DNA from: an uncultured Oscillospiraceae bacterium
GTDB taxonomy: Bacteria > Bacillota > Clostridia > Oscillospirales > Acutalibacteraceae
Reading direction: 5' to 3'
DNA length: 32,416 bases
NCBI GenBank assembly: GCA_900539845.1
Contig: UQDP01000020.1
Location: 1-32,416 of the forward strand
Of this stretch, positions 7,614-16,162 are shown in pieces. Under the pieces are notes generated by a model, which ran no database searches, was not told where the DNA came from, and saw only the letters and a list, made by a program, of their open reading frames with translations. How positions within the stretch are numbered: position 1 is the first letter of the stretch; each line of letters begins with the position of its first letter. The translations under genes and the position numbers were made by a program.

Positions 7614-9275
7614 ATGAGATCTGATTTGATCAAAGAAGGTCCTTCAAGGGCCGCTCACCGCTCTCTCTTAAGAGCTCTCGGCATTGATGAGCTTGAAATG
7701 AAAAGACCTTTTGTAGCCGTTGTCAATTCAAAAAGCGACTACATTCCGGGTCATATGCATCTTGATAAAATAGCGGAGCAGGTCAAGGCGGGCATCAGAA
7801 ACGCCGGCGGCGTTCCGTTTGAATTTAACACGATCGGCGTCTGCGACGGTATTGCAATGAACCACAAGGGCATGAAATACAGCCTTTGCTCACGTGAACT
7901 CATCGCGGATTCGATCGAGGTCATGCTCACTGCTCATCCGCTTGACGCAGTAGTATTTATTCCCAACTGTGATAAGATCGTTCCCGGCATGCTTCTTGCT
8001 GCCTGCAGGCTCAATCTGCCCTGTATATTTATTTCCGGCGGTCCTATGCTGCCCGGCAAGAGCACGGAGACCAATACGGGCGTAGGTCTTTCCGAAATGT
8101 TTGAATATTCCGGAAAGTATTTCGCAGGCAATATGAGCCTTGAAAACCTTGAAAGCTGCGCTTATTCCGCATGCCCCACCTGCGGCTCCTGCAGCGGTAT
8201 GTATACGGCGAATTCCATGAACTGCTTAACGGAGACGATCGGCATGTCGCTTCCGGGTTCAGGCACGATTCCGGCAGTTATGAGCGCGCGTCTGCGCCTT
8301 GCTAAGCAGGCGGGCGAACGCGTAATGGATCTGCTGAAGGACGATATTAAGCCCAGCGATATCATCACGGAGAAAGCAATCGAAAACGCGATCCGCACGG
8401 ATATGGCGATCGGCTGCTCAACAAATACAATACTTCATTTGACCGCTATCGCTCATGCGGCAGGTCATGATATCCATCTTAAAGAGCTTGACGAATACGG
8501 CAGAAAAACACCTCAGATTTGCAAGCTGAATCCCGCGTCTTCCGTATTTATCACAGACCTTAATGAAGTCGGCGGAATGCAGGCTGTAATGAAAGAGCTT
8601 GCGCGCGGCGGACTCATCAATACAGACGCGCTCACTGTCAGCGGCACGGTTGCCGAAAGAATCGCAAATGCACCGGATGCTGACGGAGAGATTATCCGCA
8701 GACTGGAAGATCCGTTTTCTGCGGACGGCGGAATCGCTGTGCTTTGGGGCAATCTTGCTGAGGAAGGCTCCGTTGTTAAAAAAGGCGCGGTTCTGCCTGA
8801 AATGATGCAGCATAAAGGTCCTGCCAAGTGCTTTGACAGCGAAGAGGACGCCATCGCGGCAATCAACGGCGGAAAGATCGTTGCCGGCGATGTTGTTGTA
8901 ATCCGATATGAAGGTCCGAAAGGCGGACCGGGTATGCGCGAAATGCTCTCACCGACCTCCGCTATTATCGGTATGGGTCTCGGAAATTCCGTAGCCCTGC
9001 TCACGGACGGACGTTTCAGCGGCGCAACAAGGGGTGCTTCCATCGGTCATGTAAGCCCTGAGGCTGCCGAGGGCGGCAATATCGCGCTTGTTGAGGACGG
9101 CGATGAGATCGAAATTGATATTCCGGCAAGAGTGCTCAGAGTCAATGTTTCAGACGAGGTGCTTGCCGAAAGAAGAGCGAATTGGAAACCGCCCGTCCAG
9201 AATCTTACCGGCTATATAAAGAGATACGCCCAGCACGTTACGAGCGGCTCAAAGGGCGCTGTATTTGAGGACTGA
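7614..9275 (+). CDS. ilvD: Dihydroxy-acid dehydratase
   Basis: A 553-residue IlvD/Edd-family dehydratase that makes the 2-oxo acids leading to valine, isoleucine and, indirectly, leucine and pantothenate. Recognisable blocks are [20 protein letters not shown] at the start, NCDKIVPGM (118-126) with an Fe-S ligand C119, [19 protein letters not shown] from 187 with further cluster cysteines, and [21 protein letters not shown] near the C-terminus. Length is normal and the frame is intact. AGGAG lies 8 nt before the ATG. It stands alone here without ilvBNC or leu genes. A weak hairpin GCTGCC-tgcg-GGCAGC-TTT (9282-9300) follows and may be its terminator. Confidence 0.97.
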   Translation: MRSDLIKEGPSRAAHRSLLRALGIDELEMKRPFVAVVNSKSDYIPGHMHLDKIAEQVKAGIRNAGGVPFEFNTIGVCDGIAMNHKGMKYSLCSRELIADSIEVMLTAHPLDAVVFIPNCDKIVPGMLLAACRLNLPCIFISGGPMLPGKSTETNTGVGLSEMFEYSGKYFAGNMSLENLESCAYSACPTCGSCSGMYTANSMNCLTETIGMSLPGSGTIPAVMSARLRLAKQAGERVMDLLKDDIKPSDIITEKAIENAIRTDMAIGCSTNTILHLTAIAHAAGHDIHLKELDEYGRKTPQICKLNPASSVFITDLNEVGGMQAVMKELARGGLINTDALTVSGTVAERIANAPDADGEIIRRLEDPFSADGGIAVLWGNLAEEGSVVKKGAVLPEMMQHKGPAKCFDSEEDAIAAINGGKIVAGDVVVIRYEGPKGGPGMREMLSPTSAIIGMGLGNSVALLTDGRFSGATRGASIGHVSPEAAEGGNIALVEDGDEIEIDIPARVLRVNVSDEVLAERRANWKPPVQNLTGYIKRYAQHVTSGSKGAVFED

Positions 9276-9281
9276 GCAAAT

Positions 9282-9300
9282 GCTGCCTGCGGGCAGCTTT
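9282..9300 (+). terminator. Weak terminator after ilvD
   Basis: GCTGCC (9282-9287), tgcg, GGCAGC (9292-9297), then TTTGC. The stem is short and the T-run is only three bases, so some read-through into the ABC ATPase gene is likely. Confidence 0.45.
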
Positions 9301-9335
9301 GCAGGTCAATAAGGTAGTGTAAGGTAGGTACAGCC

Positions 9336-10190
9336 ATGCGTGATGACGTAGCTATATCGGTTCAGAATGTAACCATGTCATTCAACCTTAATAAAGAAAA
9401 GGTTGATAATCTTAAAGAATATGTGATCAAGCTGATCACCAAAAAGCTTGAATATAAAAAATTCCATGCGCTCCAAAATGTTAGCTTTGATGTAAAAAAA
9501 GGGGAGCATCTTGCGATTCTCGGCTTTAACGGAGCCGGAAAAAGTACTCTGCTGAAAACGATAGTCGGCGTATATAAGCCGACCTCCGGCAAGATCGAAA
9601 AGTGCGGAGTTATAGCGCCTTTGCTTGAGCTCGGCGCGGGATTTGACCCCAACTATTCGGGCAAGGAAAACATCTTTCTTTACGGCGCTATACTCGGCTA
9701 TTCAAGAGAGTATATACAGTCTAAATACAATGAGATCGTTGAATTTTCCGAACTTGGTCATTTTATAAATGTGCCGCTTAAAAACTACTCTTCGGGAATG
9801 AAAGCGCGTCTCGGCTTTTCAATTGCAACAGCTGTTGAGCCGGACGTGCTCATCCTTGATGAGGTGCTTTCGGTAGGCGACGCAAAGTTCCGCACAAAAA
9901 GCCTTAAAAAAGTGCAGTCCATGTTTCAGAAAGGTGTAACCGTTCTTTTTGTTTCACACAGCATCGATCAGGTCAAGGCGATCTGTGATAAAGCCATCCT
10001 GCTCGATCACGGCCGGATCATCGCGCAGGGCGATGTAGAGGAAGTTTCCGATATTTATGATGAAATGACCCGCGGAGTAAGAGACAGCAAGGCGAGAGCT
10101 ATGAGAGAAGAAAAGGAGATCCTGAAAAAAGTAGTTGCCGAAAAGCCCAAAAGCGAAGAGCACAAACAGGCATCTGAAACCGAATCATAA
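9336..10190 (+). CDS. ABC transporter ATP-binding protein, TagH/Wzt-like polysaccharide-export type
   Basis: A 284-residue ATPase. Walker A GFNGAGKST (63-71), signature YSSGMKARL (151-159), Walker B VLILDE (171-176) and the switch H208 (FVSHS) are all present. The N-terminal part VSFDVKKGEHLAILGFNGAG and the phrase LLELGAGFDPNYSGKENIFL are typical of the teichoic-acid/O-antigen exporter ATPases (TagH, Wzt, RfbB). The C-terminal 40 residues are charged and lack the carbohydrate-binding domain of long Wzt proteins. No permease (TagG/Wzm) gene is adjacent in this window, so it may serve a distant permease. The ribosome site is AAGGTAGG before ATG 9336. Confidence 0.9.
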   Translation: MRDDVAISVQNVTMSFNLNKEKVDNLKEYVIKLITKKLEYKKFHALQNVSFDVKKGEHLAILGFNGAGKSTLLKTIVGVYKPTSGKIEKCGVIAPLLELGAGFDPNYSGKENIFLYGAILGYSREYIQSKYNEIVEFSELGHFINVPLKNYSSGMKARLGFSIATAVEPDVLILDEVLSVGDAKFRTKSLKKVQSMFQKGVTVLFVSHSIDQVKAICDKAILLDHGRIIAQGDVEEVSDIYDEMTRGVRDSKARAMREEKEILKKVVAEKPKSEEHKQASETES

Positions 10191-10195
10191 TAAAA

Positions 10196-10222
10196 ACAGA
10201 TGGCACAAAATGTGCCGTCTGT
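10196..10222 (+). terminator. Hairpin after the ABC ATPase gene
   Basis: ACAGATGGCACA (10196-10207), aaa, TGTGCCGTCTGT (10211-10222) forms an 11-12 bp stem with one T-G pair, 6 nt after the stop codon. The T-run is missing on the + strand, but the upstream TAATAAAAACAG gives T-richness on the other strand. Confidence 0.5.
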
Positions 10223-10333
10223 CAGGCTGTCGATAAAGTCGACTGAAACGCACAAAAAACAAATTTGTTTGACAAATGTTGAATTGTAGGGAACGATGCC
10301 CACATCGCTCCGTTTTGAATTTTACAAAGTAAT

Positions 10334-10366
10334 AAACCCGCTCAAGTACTCAACTTGAGCGGGTTT
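10334..10366. terminator. Strong bidirectional terminator-like stem
   Basis: AAACCCGCTCAAGT (10334-10347) and ACTTGAGCGGGTTT (10353-10366) form a perfect 14-bp stem with a 5-nt loop. The A/T ends provide T-runs in both directions. It separates the ABC ATPase on the + strand from the converging yebC. Confidence 0.75.
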
Positions 10367-10412
10367 GTGCTTTCCGCCTTTGTCAATTCTAACGTACCGT
10401 TGTACGCCTAGA

Positions 10413-10684
10413 GGTGGCGAAAGCTGAACAGGATGTGCCGAAAACTTGCCCTTGCGGCGTCTTTTCCCCTTTTCGTCGTATGCGTGCGACAGCACGCATA
10501 CTGTCTCAAAGAGAAAAATACATCCGCAAATTCTACGTTTTCGGTGCGAAGCAGTTTAAAGCGAAAAGATTTTCGTCAGGTCAAGGCATAAAATCGCAGG
10601 TATACTTCCGTATACCGAGATTTTTAACGCAGAACCGGCGGAAAGATTTCGCTTTAAACCATATCTTGTTCAGCTTCCGTCACC
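10413..10684. repeat. Highly structured non-coding element, about 272 bp
   Basis: No convincing gene lies in 10223-10739. Instead there are nested inverted repeats. The outer arms GGTGGCGAAAGCTGAACA (10413-10430) and TGTTCAGCTTCCGTCACC (10667-10684) pair over 18 bp with two imperfect positions. The inner arms TTTAAAGCGAAA (10555-10566) and TTTCGCTTTAAA (10647-10658) pair perfectly over 12 bp. Local hairpins are GTATGCGTGC-gaca-GCACGCATAC (10478-10501) and GGTATAC-ttcc-GTATACC (10599-10616), the latter capped below by AAAATC/GATTTT. This could be a MITE/REP-like mobile repeat or a structured RNA. The stretch 10223-10333 holds a short imperfect repeat only. Confidence 0.7.
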
Positions 10685-10739
10685 TTTTGCCAAATGCGAA
10701 ATTCAGCTCGATTTCTCGAAACCTGTTTAGCGTTCTGCG

Positions 10740-11483
10740 TCAGCCCTCGTATTCGTCTTCGTTTTCCCAGTTGTGCCAGATAGACTGAACATCATCATTT
10801 TCTTCAAACATCTCGATCATACGGCTCATCTTCATCATATCGTCTTCGTTTTCAAGGCGCGTGTAGGTGGAAGGAATGTAAGCCGCTTCGCTTGAAACAA
10901 TCTTATATCCTTTTGCTTCAAGATCGTCTCGTATTGCCCCCACATCGTTCGGCTCGGTGCGTATCTCAAAAACATCCTCGTCATCGCTGATAAAATCGGA
11001 TGCGCCTGCGTCAAGCGCATCCATCATAAGCGTGTCCTCGTCAACATCCTCTTTTTCAACTATGATTACGCCCTGTCTGCTGAACATAAACATAACGGAG
11101 CCTGAGGTGCCCATGTTTCCGCCTGCTTTATCAAAATAGTGCCTGACTTCGCCGGCTGTGCGGTTTCTGTTGTCAGTCAGCGTTTCCACAACAACGGCAA
11201 CTCCGCTCGGTCCGTATCCCTCATAAATGATCTCTTCATAATCCGCTCCGCCGTTGTCGCCGGATGCTTTTTTCAGCATTCTCTCAATATTGTCGTTCGG
11301 CACATTGTTCTGCTTTGCCTTGGCAATAACGTCCTTAAGCTTTGTGTTGACATTCGGGTCGGGTCCGCCGTTTTTAACAGCCACAGCAAGCTCCCTGCCT
11401 ATTTTTGTAAATATTTTAGCTCTTGCGGCGTCATTGGCGCCTTTTTTTCTTTTAATGGTGCTCCATTTTGAATGTCCGCTCAT
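10740..11483 (-). CDS. yebC: YebC/PmpR-family regulatory protein
   Basis: A 247-residue YebC-family protein, recognised by the start MSGHSKWSTIKRKKGANDAA, the block AKANNVPNDNIERMLKK-like (here AKQNNVPNDNIERMLKKASG) and IIYEGYGPSGVAVVVETLTDNRNRT in the middle. YebC proteins were long called transcriptional regulators; more recent work ties them to translation of proline-rich stretches on the ribosome. The length is normal and it ends in a very acidic tail. A clear GAGGAG site precedes the start on this strand, and a promoter is visible at 11529-11557. It converges with the ABC ATPase gene across the structured region at 10196-10739. Confidence 0.95.
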   Translation of the reverse strand: MSGHSKWSTIKRKKGANDAARAKIFTKIGRELAVAVKNGGPDPNVNTKLKDVIAKAKQNNVPNDNIERMLKKASGDNGGADYEEIIYEGYGPSGVAVVVETLTDNRNRTAGEVRHYFDKAGGNMGTSGSVMFMFSRQGVIIVEKEDVDEDTLMMDALDAGASDFISDDEDVFEIRTEPNDVGAIRDDLEAKGYKIVSSEAAYIPSTYTRLENEDDMMKMSRMIEMFEENDDVQSIWHNWENEDEYEG

Positions 11484-11524
11484 TAAAACAACTCCTCGCT
11501 ATATTGCTTTCTTTCAAAAACCGC

Positions 11525-11570
11525 AATCATTTTACCATATAAGCGCTTTTGTTTCAAGAGTAAAATGATT
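11525..11570 (-). promoter_or_regulatory. yebC promoter inside an 11-bp inverted repeat
   Basis: On the - strand TTGAAA (11552-11557), 17 bp and TAAAAT (11529-11534) form a sigma-A promoter for yebC. It is enclosed by AATCATTTTAC (11525-11535) and GTAAAATGATT (11560-11570), a perfect 11-bp inverted repeat. The repeat begins directly at the stop codon of the upstream gene, so it may be an AU-rich terminator for that gene or an operator. Confidence 0.6.
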
Positions 11571-12934
11571 CAGAAACGGAAATACTGAACACCGCTTTCA
11601 AAAGGCGTGCCGTTTGCGAAGCGCGCGCATATTCCGCTGCCCCGGTGGGTTTCCAGTTTTACACCCACTGCTTCAAAGCCGAAAGGTAATTTTGTTTTAA
11701 ACGAAACGGTTCTTCCGCTCAGCAATTTGTTGCGGTTATAGCTGCCGATCTCCTCTTCCCTTAATTCTCCGCTTTGGCTGTTTTTTATGACAAGTGCAAA
11801 GTAATAAAAGGTAAGCGGAGGCGCAAACCCGTAATTGGTAAGCGTGAAAGAGACGGTGTTTTCCGTAAGGTGCAGATCATTTAATACAAGCTGATACCCG
11901 AGATGGTATCTTATTATGTCGTAAACGGACAGCTTGATTTCTTTCAGATCCTTATCTCTGAAAAGCGCAGGATTGACTGTGATACCGTTTTGCTGTGCAT
12001 CCGCAAGGCTCAGATATTCGTTTTTCCATTTCTCCATACTGTAACTTTTTCCCTCATCTTCGCGGTAGTTATGCTCAAGTGAAAATGTGGTGAGGGAATA
12101 TGCCTGAAGCTGTTTGATTACGCTGATGCCGTTCAGGCTGTCGAGCGGCTCCGCTCCCGGCACATCATTCATCGTTGCTCTGCCCCATGGCATTTCACCG
12201 TCATTGACCGTAAAACGCGCGCGGTTGGTGACCTCTGCGTATTTTCTTTTTTTACCGCTCGGTATAAAAGCCCATTTGTGGGATGTATCTCCTATTATAT
12301 AGTCATCATGGATTCCTACCGCAGGTGTATGTTCCGGCGGCACTTTTTTCAGCAGAGAATAGGTGCGCACCTGGTTGTAGATCCCCTTGGGAGCGATACG
12401 GCAGACGTCGGCGATTACTTTCTTTATATGCCGTCTTCTGAGTCTCTTGTATGAATGCCCCTCTCCCCAGTATCCTATTATGCCCGTTTGCAGGCAGAAA
12501 AGCGTTTTGGCAACAAGTCTGCTGTTGTCTTTGAACCATTTGTCTATCTGATCCAGATGCGTCTTTACAGTCTTGTAAGGTGCGTCCGGCTGCGATTCGG
12601 TTGCATAGGCAAAACGCAGGAGAATTCGTATGGAATGACCCGCGAAAAGGCGGAAAAATTTTTCCAGCTGCTCAAACGCAAGCGGATCAAGCGGTCTGTC
12701 TGAATAATCACACAGATAAACATAGACCTGAAATACACGCGGTGAGTCCTCGCTGTATTTTTTTTTGAGAGCTTCTGCGCGTTCAAACGGGTCTTCGTTT
12801 TCTCCCGGATATGCTCGCAGATGCTTTCCGAGTGTGATATACGTTTCGCCGCGCAGACCGCGGTTGGGGTTTTCAAGCAGAAACGATGATTCATCAAAGT
12901 TTATTTCGGAAATCGGGCTGCATTCTGTTTTCAT
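11570..12934 (-). CDS. DUF4874/DUF4832-domain protein
   Basis: A 454-residue protein. The N-terminal part (FLLENPNRGLRGETYITLG, then RIFLRFAY-like RILLRFAYATES and GIIGYWGEGH) matches the barrel-like DUF4874 pattern. The C-terminal part from about 360 (LHLTENTVSFTLTNYGFAPPL) looks like the beta-sandwich DUF4832. These two domains usually occur together in secreted or surface proteins of carbohydrate-utilising bacteria, perhaps as glycosidase-like enzymes. Here there is no signal peptide, so it appears cytoplasmic. Its gene is divergent from the GH110-like gene, sharing a 256-bp control region. Function not established; a role with the glycan locus is inferred from position only. Confidence 0.75.
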   Translation of the reverse strand: MKTECSPISEINFDESSFLLENPNRGLRGETYITLGKHLRAYPGENEDPFERAEALKKKYSEDSPRVFQVYVYLCDYSDRPLDPLAFEQLEKFFRLFAGHSIRILLRFAYATESQPDAPYKTVKTHLDQIDKWFKDNSRLVAKTLFCLQTGIIGYWGEGHSYKRLRRRHIKKVIADVCRIAPKGIYNQVRTYSLLKKVPPEHTPAVGIHDDYIIGDTSHKWAFIPSGKKRKYAEVTNRARFTVNDGEMPWGRATMNDVPGAEPLDSLNGISVIKQLQAYSLTTFSLEHNYREDEGKSYSMEKWKNEYLSLADAQQNGITVNPALFRDKDLKEIKLSVYDIIRYHLGYQLVLNDLHLTENTVSFTLTNYGFAPPLTFYYFALVIKNSQSGELREEEIGSYNRNKLLSGRTVSFKTKLPFGFEAVGVKLETHRGSGICARFANGTPFESGVQYFRF

Positions 12935-12985
12935 ATTTTATCTGTGTTTTCAAAGAAAACTTCCTTTCGTTTGTTTCAATTGTAT

Positions 12986-12999
12986 TTTATCATGATAAA
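12986..12999. promoter_or_regulatory. Palindrome in the divergent control region
   Basis: TTTATCATGATAAA is a perfect 14-bp palindrome about 50 bp upstream of the DUF4874 gene and about 190 bp upstream of the GH110-like gene. It is a candidate operator for a sugar-responsive regulator, which is not encoded in the window. Confidence 0.45.
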
Positions 13000-13037
13000 T
13001 ACGTCTGTTCAATCATTCGGGTAATACTTTTTTAATT

Positions 13038-13138
13038 TTGACAATCCGCGAATTTATGATATTATATGAATTGCACAGATTAAGCCGCCATAGGTGTCAG
13101 AAATGTTGAAGGAATTTCTCAATTTTCAGGCGGTTTTT
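13038..13138 (+). promoter_or_regulatory. Promoter and structured leader of the glycan operon
   Basis: TTGACA (13038-13043), 16 bp, TATTAT (13060-13065) is a probable promoter. Its transcript would begin with GCCGCC (13084-13089), which pairs with GGCGG (13129-13133). An inner stem AGAAAT/ATTTCT (13099-13104 and 13114-13119) lies within, and TTTTT (13134-13138) follows directly. This looks like an intrinsic terminator inside the leader, that is, an attenuator. A second -10 like TATAAT at 13165-13170 lies closer to the gene. Confidence 0.5.
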
Positions 13139-13190
13139 CTAAATTTATTTTTTAGTATATATTCTATAATGTATAAAGGGAGGTATGTTT

Positions 13191-14822
13191 ATGCACATGA
13201 TCAATGCATTGGATTTCGGTATCAGAGACGGAGCGGACATAACAAAAAAATTATGTGCGCTTCTGAAACAGGCTTGTGCCGAAGAAGGAGAAAAAACCGT
13301 TGTGTTTGAAAAGGGCACATATTACATTTCTGCCGAAAAATGCAGAAAAGAAAAGCTCGTTATCACAAATACCGTGGGTGAAAAAGAGTTTTCGCCAGAC
13401 GAAGAGCCGCATATAAACGAAGTCCCGTTCTATTTGGAAAATGCTGAGGATCTGACTCTGGACGGCGGAGATTCCGTTTTCATCATTTCAGGTAAAGCAA
13501 CCAACATGGCGGCGGTACGCTGTAAAAATATAACAGTTAAAAATATGGAGATACGCCATTCGCATCCCGATATGCACGAGCTGACTGTTGTTTCAAAATC
13601 CGCTTTCCATGTTGATTTTCGCATAGATTCACGCTCCCTTTATGAGGTCAGCAACCAAACACTTTATTTTTACGGCGACGGTTACCGTTGTGCGGCAAAC
13701 AAAGACGCAGCTAACGCATTTTGGATCGGACTCGTGCGCCTTGAGACTCCTAATAAGGTGAAAAGGGTAAGCCACCCCCTTATAGGTGCTTGGGGAGCAA
13801 AGGAGATCAAAAAGGGCGTTGTCCGATTCAAATATCCGTCTACTCTGCGCTTCAGAAAAGGAGATAGATTCAGTATATACGATGTGCGCAGACAGTATGC
13901 CGGTATCTTTCTTGACAGGTGTGAAAATGTAACGCTTGAAAATATAAAGCAGCGTTTTAATTATTCTCTTGCGCTCGTTGCGCAGTCCTGTGAAAATGTA
14001 AACGTAAACGGAGTTGCGTTCGCGCCTGAACAGGATTGTCCCGTTTCGCTTGCTTCGGCAGCCGATTTTATTCAGATCTGTATGTGCCGCGGTAATATAA
14101 ATATCAATCATTCAACCTTTGAGGGCGCCGGTGATGACTGCCTGAATGTTCACGGTATACATTTTAAAATTGTAAAAAAAGACGGCAATAAGATTACGGT
14201 CAGGTTTATGCATCCTCAGAGCTACGGCTTCAATCCTATCAAAAAGGGAGATACGGTCGCCTTTATCGATCCTAAAACCCTTCTTGAAAGCGGCAGGGCC
14301 GAAGTGCTGAATTCCCAGATGCTCAGCGATTATGATCTGCTTCTTGAGCTGGACAGTGCCGAAAAAGCGGTTACGGAGAACGTAATAGAGGACGTCAGCG
14401 CCTGCCCGAATGTGGATTTCGGAAATAATTTTATAAACAGGATCATAACAAGAGGACTTTTGCTTACAACAAGGGGTAAGGTGCGGATTCACGATAATCA
14501 TTTCGTCAGCACTACCATGAGCGGGATATTGCTTTCCGATGACGCGAAAAGCTGGTATGAAAGCGGAATGTGCACGGATGTAACGATAGAAAACAATATG
14601 TTTGACTATTGCGGTCAGACACCGATTCTCATAAAGCCCGAAAATTCAGTGCATGGCGGCGCGGTACATAGGAATATAACAATTAAAAAGAATACATTTA
14701 AAAAGTATAAAGGGGTTTGCATTGATGCAAAATCCTCGGATCATATAGTGATTAAAGACAACAGCTTTGCACGCCGAAAGTATCTCAATACCAGAAATTG
14801 CACCAATGTGGACGGTCAGTAA
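13191..14822 (+). CDS. Right-handed beta-helix glycosidase, GH110-like (alpha-1,3-galactosidase type)
   Basis: A 543-residue protein made of parallel beta-helix turns (repeated NITVKNMEI, NVTLENI, NVNVNGV, DVTIENNMF, NITIKKNTF). The opening block with LVITNTVGEKEF, VPFYLENAEDLTLDGGDSVFIISG and HPDMHELTVV follows the pattern of GH110 alpha-1,3-galactosidases. GAGDDCLNVHG further on supplies acidic residues of the likely active site. GH110 enzymes remove terminal alpha-1,3-galactose, including from blood-group B structures. I chose ATG 13191 because GGGAGG lies 7 nt upstream; ATG 13185 would be too close. No signal peptide, so cytoplasmic. It heads a run with a lipoprotein, GH95 and a GPH symporter. 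Confidence 0.68.
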   Translation: MHMINALDFGIRDGADITKKLCALLKQACAEEGEKTVVFEKGTYYISAEKCRKEKLVITNTVGEKEFSPDEEPHINEVPFYLENAEDLTLDGGDSVFIISGKATNMAAVRCKNITVKNMEIRHSHPDMHELTVVSKSAFHVDFRIDSRSLYEVSNQTLYFYGDGYRCAANKDAANAFWIGLVRLETPNKVKRVSHPLIGAWGAKEIKKGVVRFKYPSTLRFRKGDRFSIYDVRRQYAGIFLDRCENVTLENIKQRFNYSLALVAQSCENVNVNGVAFAPEQDCPVSLASAADFIQICMCRGNININHSTFEGAGDDCLNVHGIHFKIVKKDGNKITVRFMHPQSYGFNPIKKGDTVAFIDPKTLLESGRAEVLNSQMLSDYDLLLELDSAEKAVTENVIEDVSACPNVDFGNNFINRIITRGLLLTTRGKVRIHDNHFVSTTMSGILLSDDAKSWYESGMCTDVTIENNMFDYCGQTPILIKPENSVHGGAVHRNITIKKNTFKKYKGVCIDAKSSDHIVIKDNSFARRKYLNTRNCTNVDGQ

Positions 14823-14956
14823 ACTTCCCAAATAACTGCTTGTTTACGCTTTGGTATAACTTTGCGTGTTTTGAGCGGAATTTCTAAACTTTATGAGCGT
14901 TTTTTGATATGTTTTGCTTTTTGCATAAATTATAATAATTTCAGGAGGTTATTTTT

Positions 14957-16108
14957 ATGAAATTCACTAAAATTCTGAAATTATCAGCCATAGCTATGAC
15001 AACTGTTTTGCTGGCATGTGTTATAACATCCTGCAGCGGTGATGAAGGGGTAGCCCCCGATCCCGGATATCTGGAGTCCGTTGCTTCATCGGATATTTGG
15101 ACTAATACTGCCGACACATCTGTTCCGGAATATCAGATCTATAATCATGTACATAATTTTCTTGATCCGTGCCGAATCGAAAACGGCAGCGCGGTCGATG
15201 AAAACGGAAAAACAAGAAAGGTTCTTTTCCTTGGGTTTGACGGAATGCGCGCCGATGCAGCCGAATGGCTTTTGAGCAGAACAAATGAATTTAACAGCAG
15301 CCTGCCTTCGGTTGCGAACGGCTTCAGCGCAATAGATACGGTTCGAAAAGAAGGCGGCCTCTATCTCGGATACTGCGGCGGTGAAACAGGCACTGAAACG
15401 CAGCAGACAACTTCCACCTCCGCAAGCTGGACTTCACAGTTTACGGGCGTATGGGGAACAGGTCATGGAATAAAAACCAATGAAGACAGTAAAAATCTGG
15501 AATATAAAACTTTTATGCTCGAATTTGCGGAAAAGGGACTTGCTTCTTCTCTTGCTTTTGAATGGGATCAGTTTTTTGATGTCAATCTGAGTGAAGAGGT
15601 GAATTACGTTATGCAAAATCCCTCGATTCCGATGGTTTTTTGTGATACAGACCGCTCTGAAGCCGATGAACTGAAAGATACTAACGCAAAATCGCTGGAA
15701 GCGTATAATTTTGTGGCTCCCGAACAGCCGTCGCCCAGCGCGCCGTATGATTCCAGTATAAGAGACTGGGTCATATCAAGAATTGAGGGCGGAGACGATA
15801 TCGTGTGCGGAATATTCCACAATATCGATTCAGCAGGGCATTCATACGAATTTTCCGTTTCAAACAACGAATATAGCAACGCCGTTTCAAATTGTGATCT
15901 TTACGCTTATCAGGTCCTGCAGGTGATCGAAGAGCGTGAGGAGAATGATAATGAAGAATGGCTCGTTGTTTTCGCAAACGACCATGGCGGTATCAATCAG
16001 GGGCATGGGGAGCAGACTCTTGAGGAGCGCACAACCTGGATTGCAACGGATATTCCGTTTGACGAAAGTCTTTATTCCGCAGGATATGACGGATACAATG
16101 TAAATTGA
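14957..16108 (+). CDS. Alkaline-phosphatase-superfamily lipoprotein (phosphodiesterase/phosphatase type)
   Basis: A 383-residue lipoprotein: a basic start, hydrophobic segment and lipobox ITSC with C26 as the lipidated residue. The mature part carries the superfamily metal sites: D95 in FLGFDGMRAD, D291 and H295 in HNIDSAGH, D342-H343 in FANDHGG and H350. The nucleophile is probably a Thr/Ser in TTSTSASWTSQ (151-161). These features fit type I phosphodiesterase or phosphatase members, with sulfatases as more distant relatives. Its place beside GH110-like and GH95 genes suggests it trims phosphate or a related ester from glycans outside the cell. AGGAGG precedes the ATG. A TATAAT at 14931-14936 may give it its own promoter. 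Confidence 0.8.
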   Translation: MKFTKILKLSAIAMTTVLLACVITSCSGDEGVAPDPGYLESVASSDIWTNTADTSVPEYQIYNHVHNFLDPCRIENGSAVDENGKTRKVLFLGFDGMRADAAEWLLSRTNEFNSSLPSVANGFSAIDTVRKEGGLYLGYCGGETGTETQQTTSTSASWTSQFTGVWGTGHGIKTNEDSKNLEYKTFMLEFAEKGLASSLAFEWDQFFDVNLSEEVNYVMQNPSIPMVFCDTDRSEADELKDTNAKSLEAYNFVAPEQPSPSAPYDSSIRDWVISRIEGGDDIVCGIFHNIDSAGHSYEFSVSNNEYSNAVSNCDLYAYQVLQVIEEREENDNEEWLVVFANDHGGINQGHGEQTLEERTTWIATDIPFDESLYSAGYDGYNVN

Positions 16109-16162
16109 TATTTATTTTAAATATAACCGGCGGCTTGTGCTCGCTGCCGGACGGAGGTTTTT

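Noticed and set aside
10414..10788. A 124-codon open frame on the + strand in the structured element
   Set aside because: No ribosome site, odd composition, overlaps the end of yebC, and the inverted-repeat structure explains the sequence better.
12114..12995. Several open frames opposite the DUF4874 gene
   Set aside because: They are shadows of the coding strand with no start signals and no recognisable motifs.
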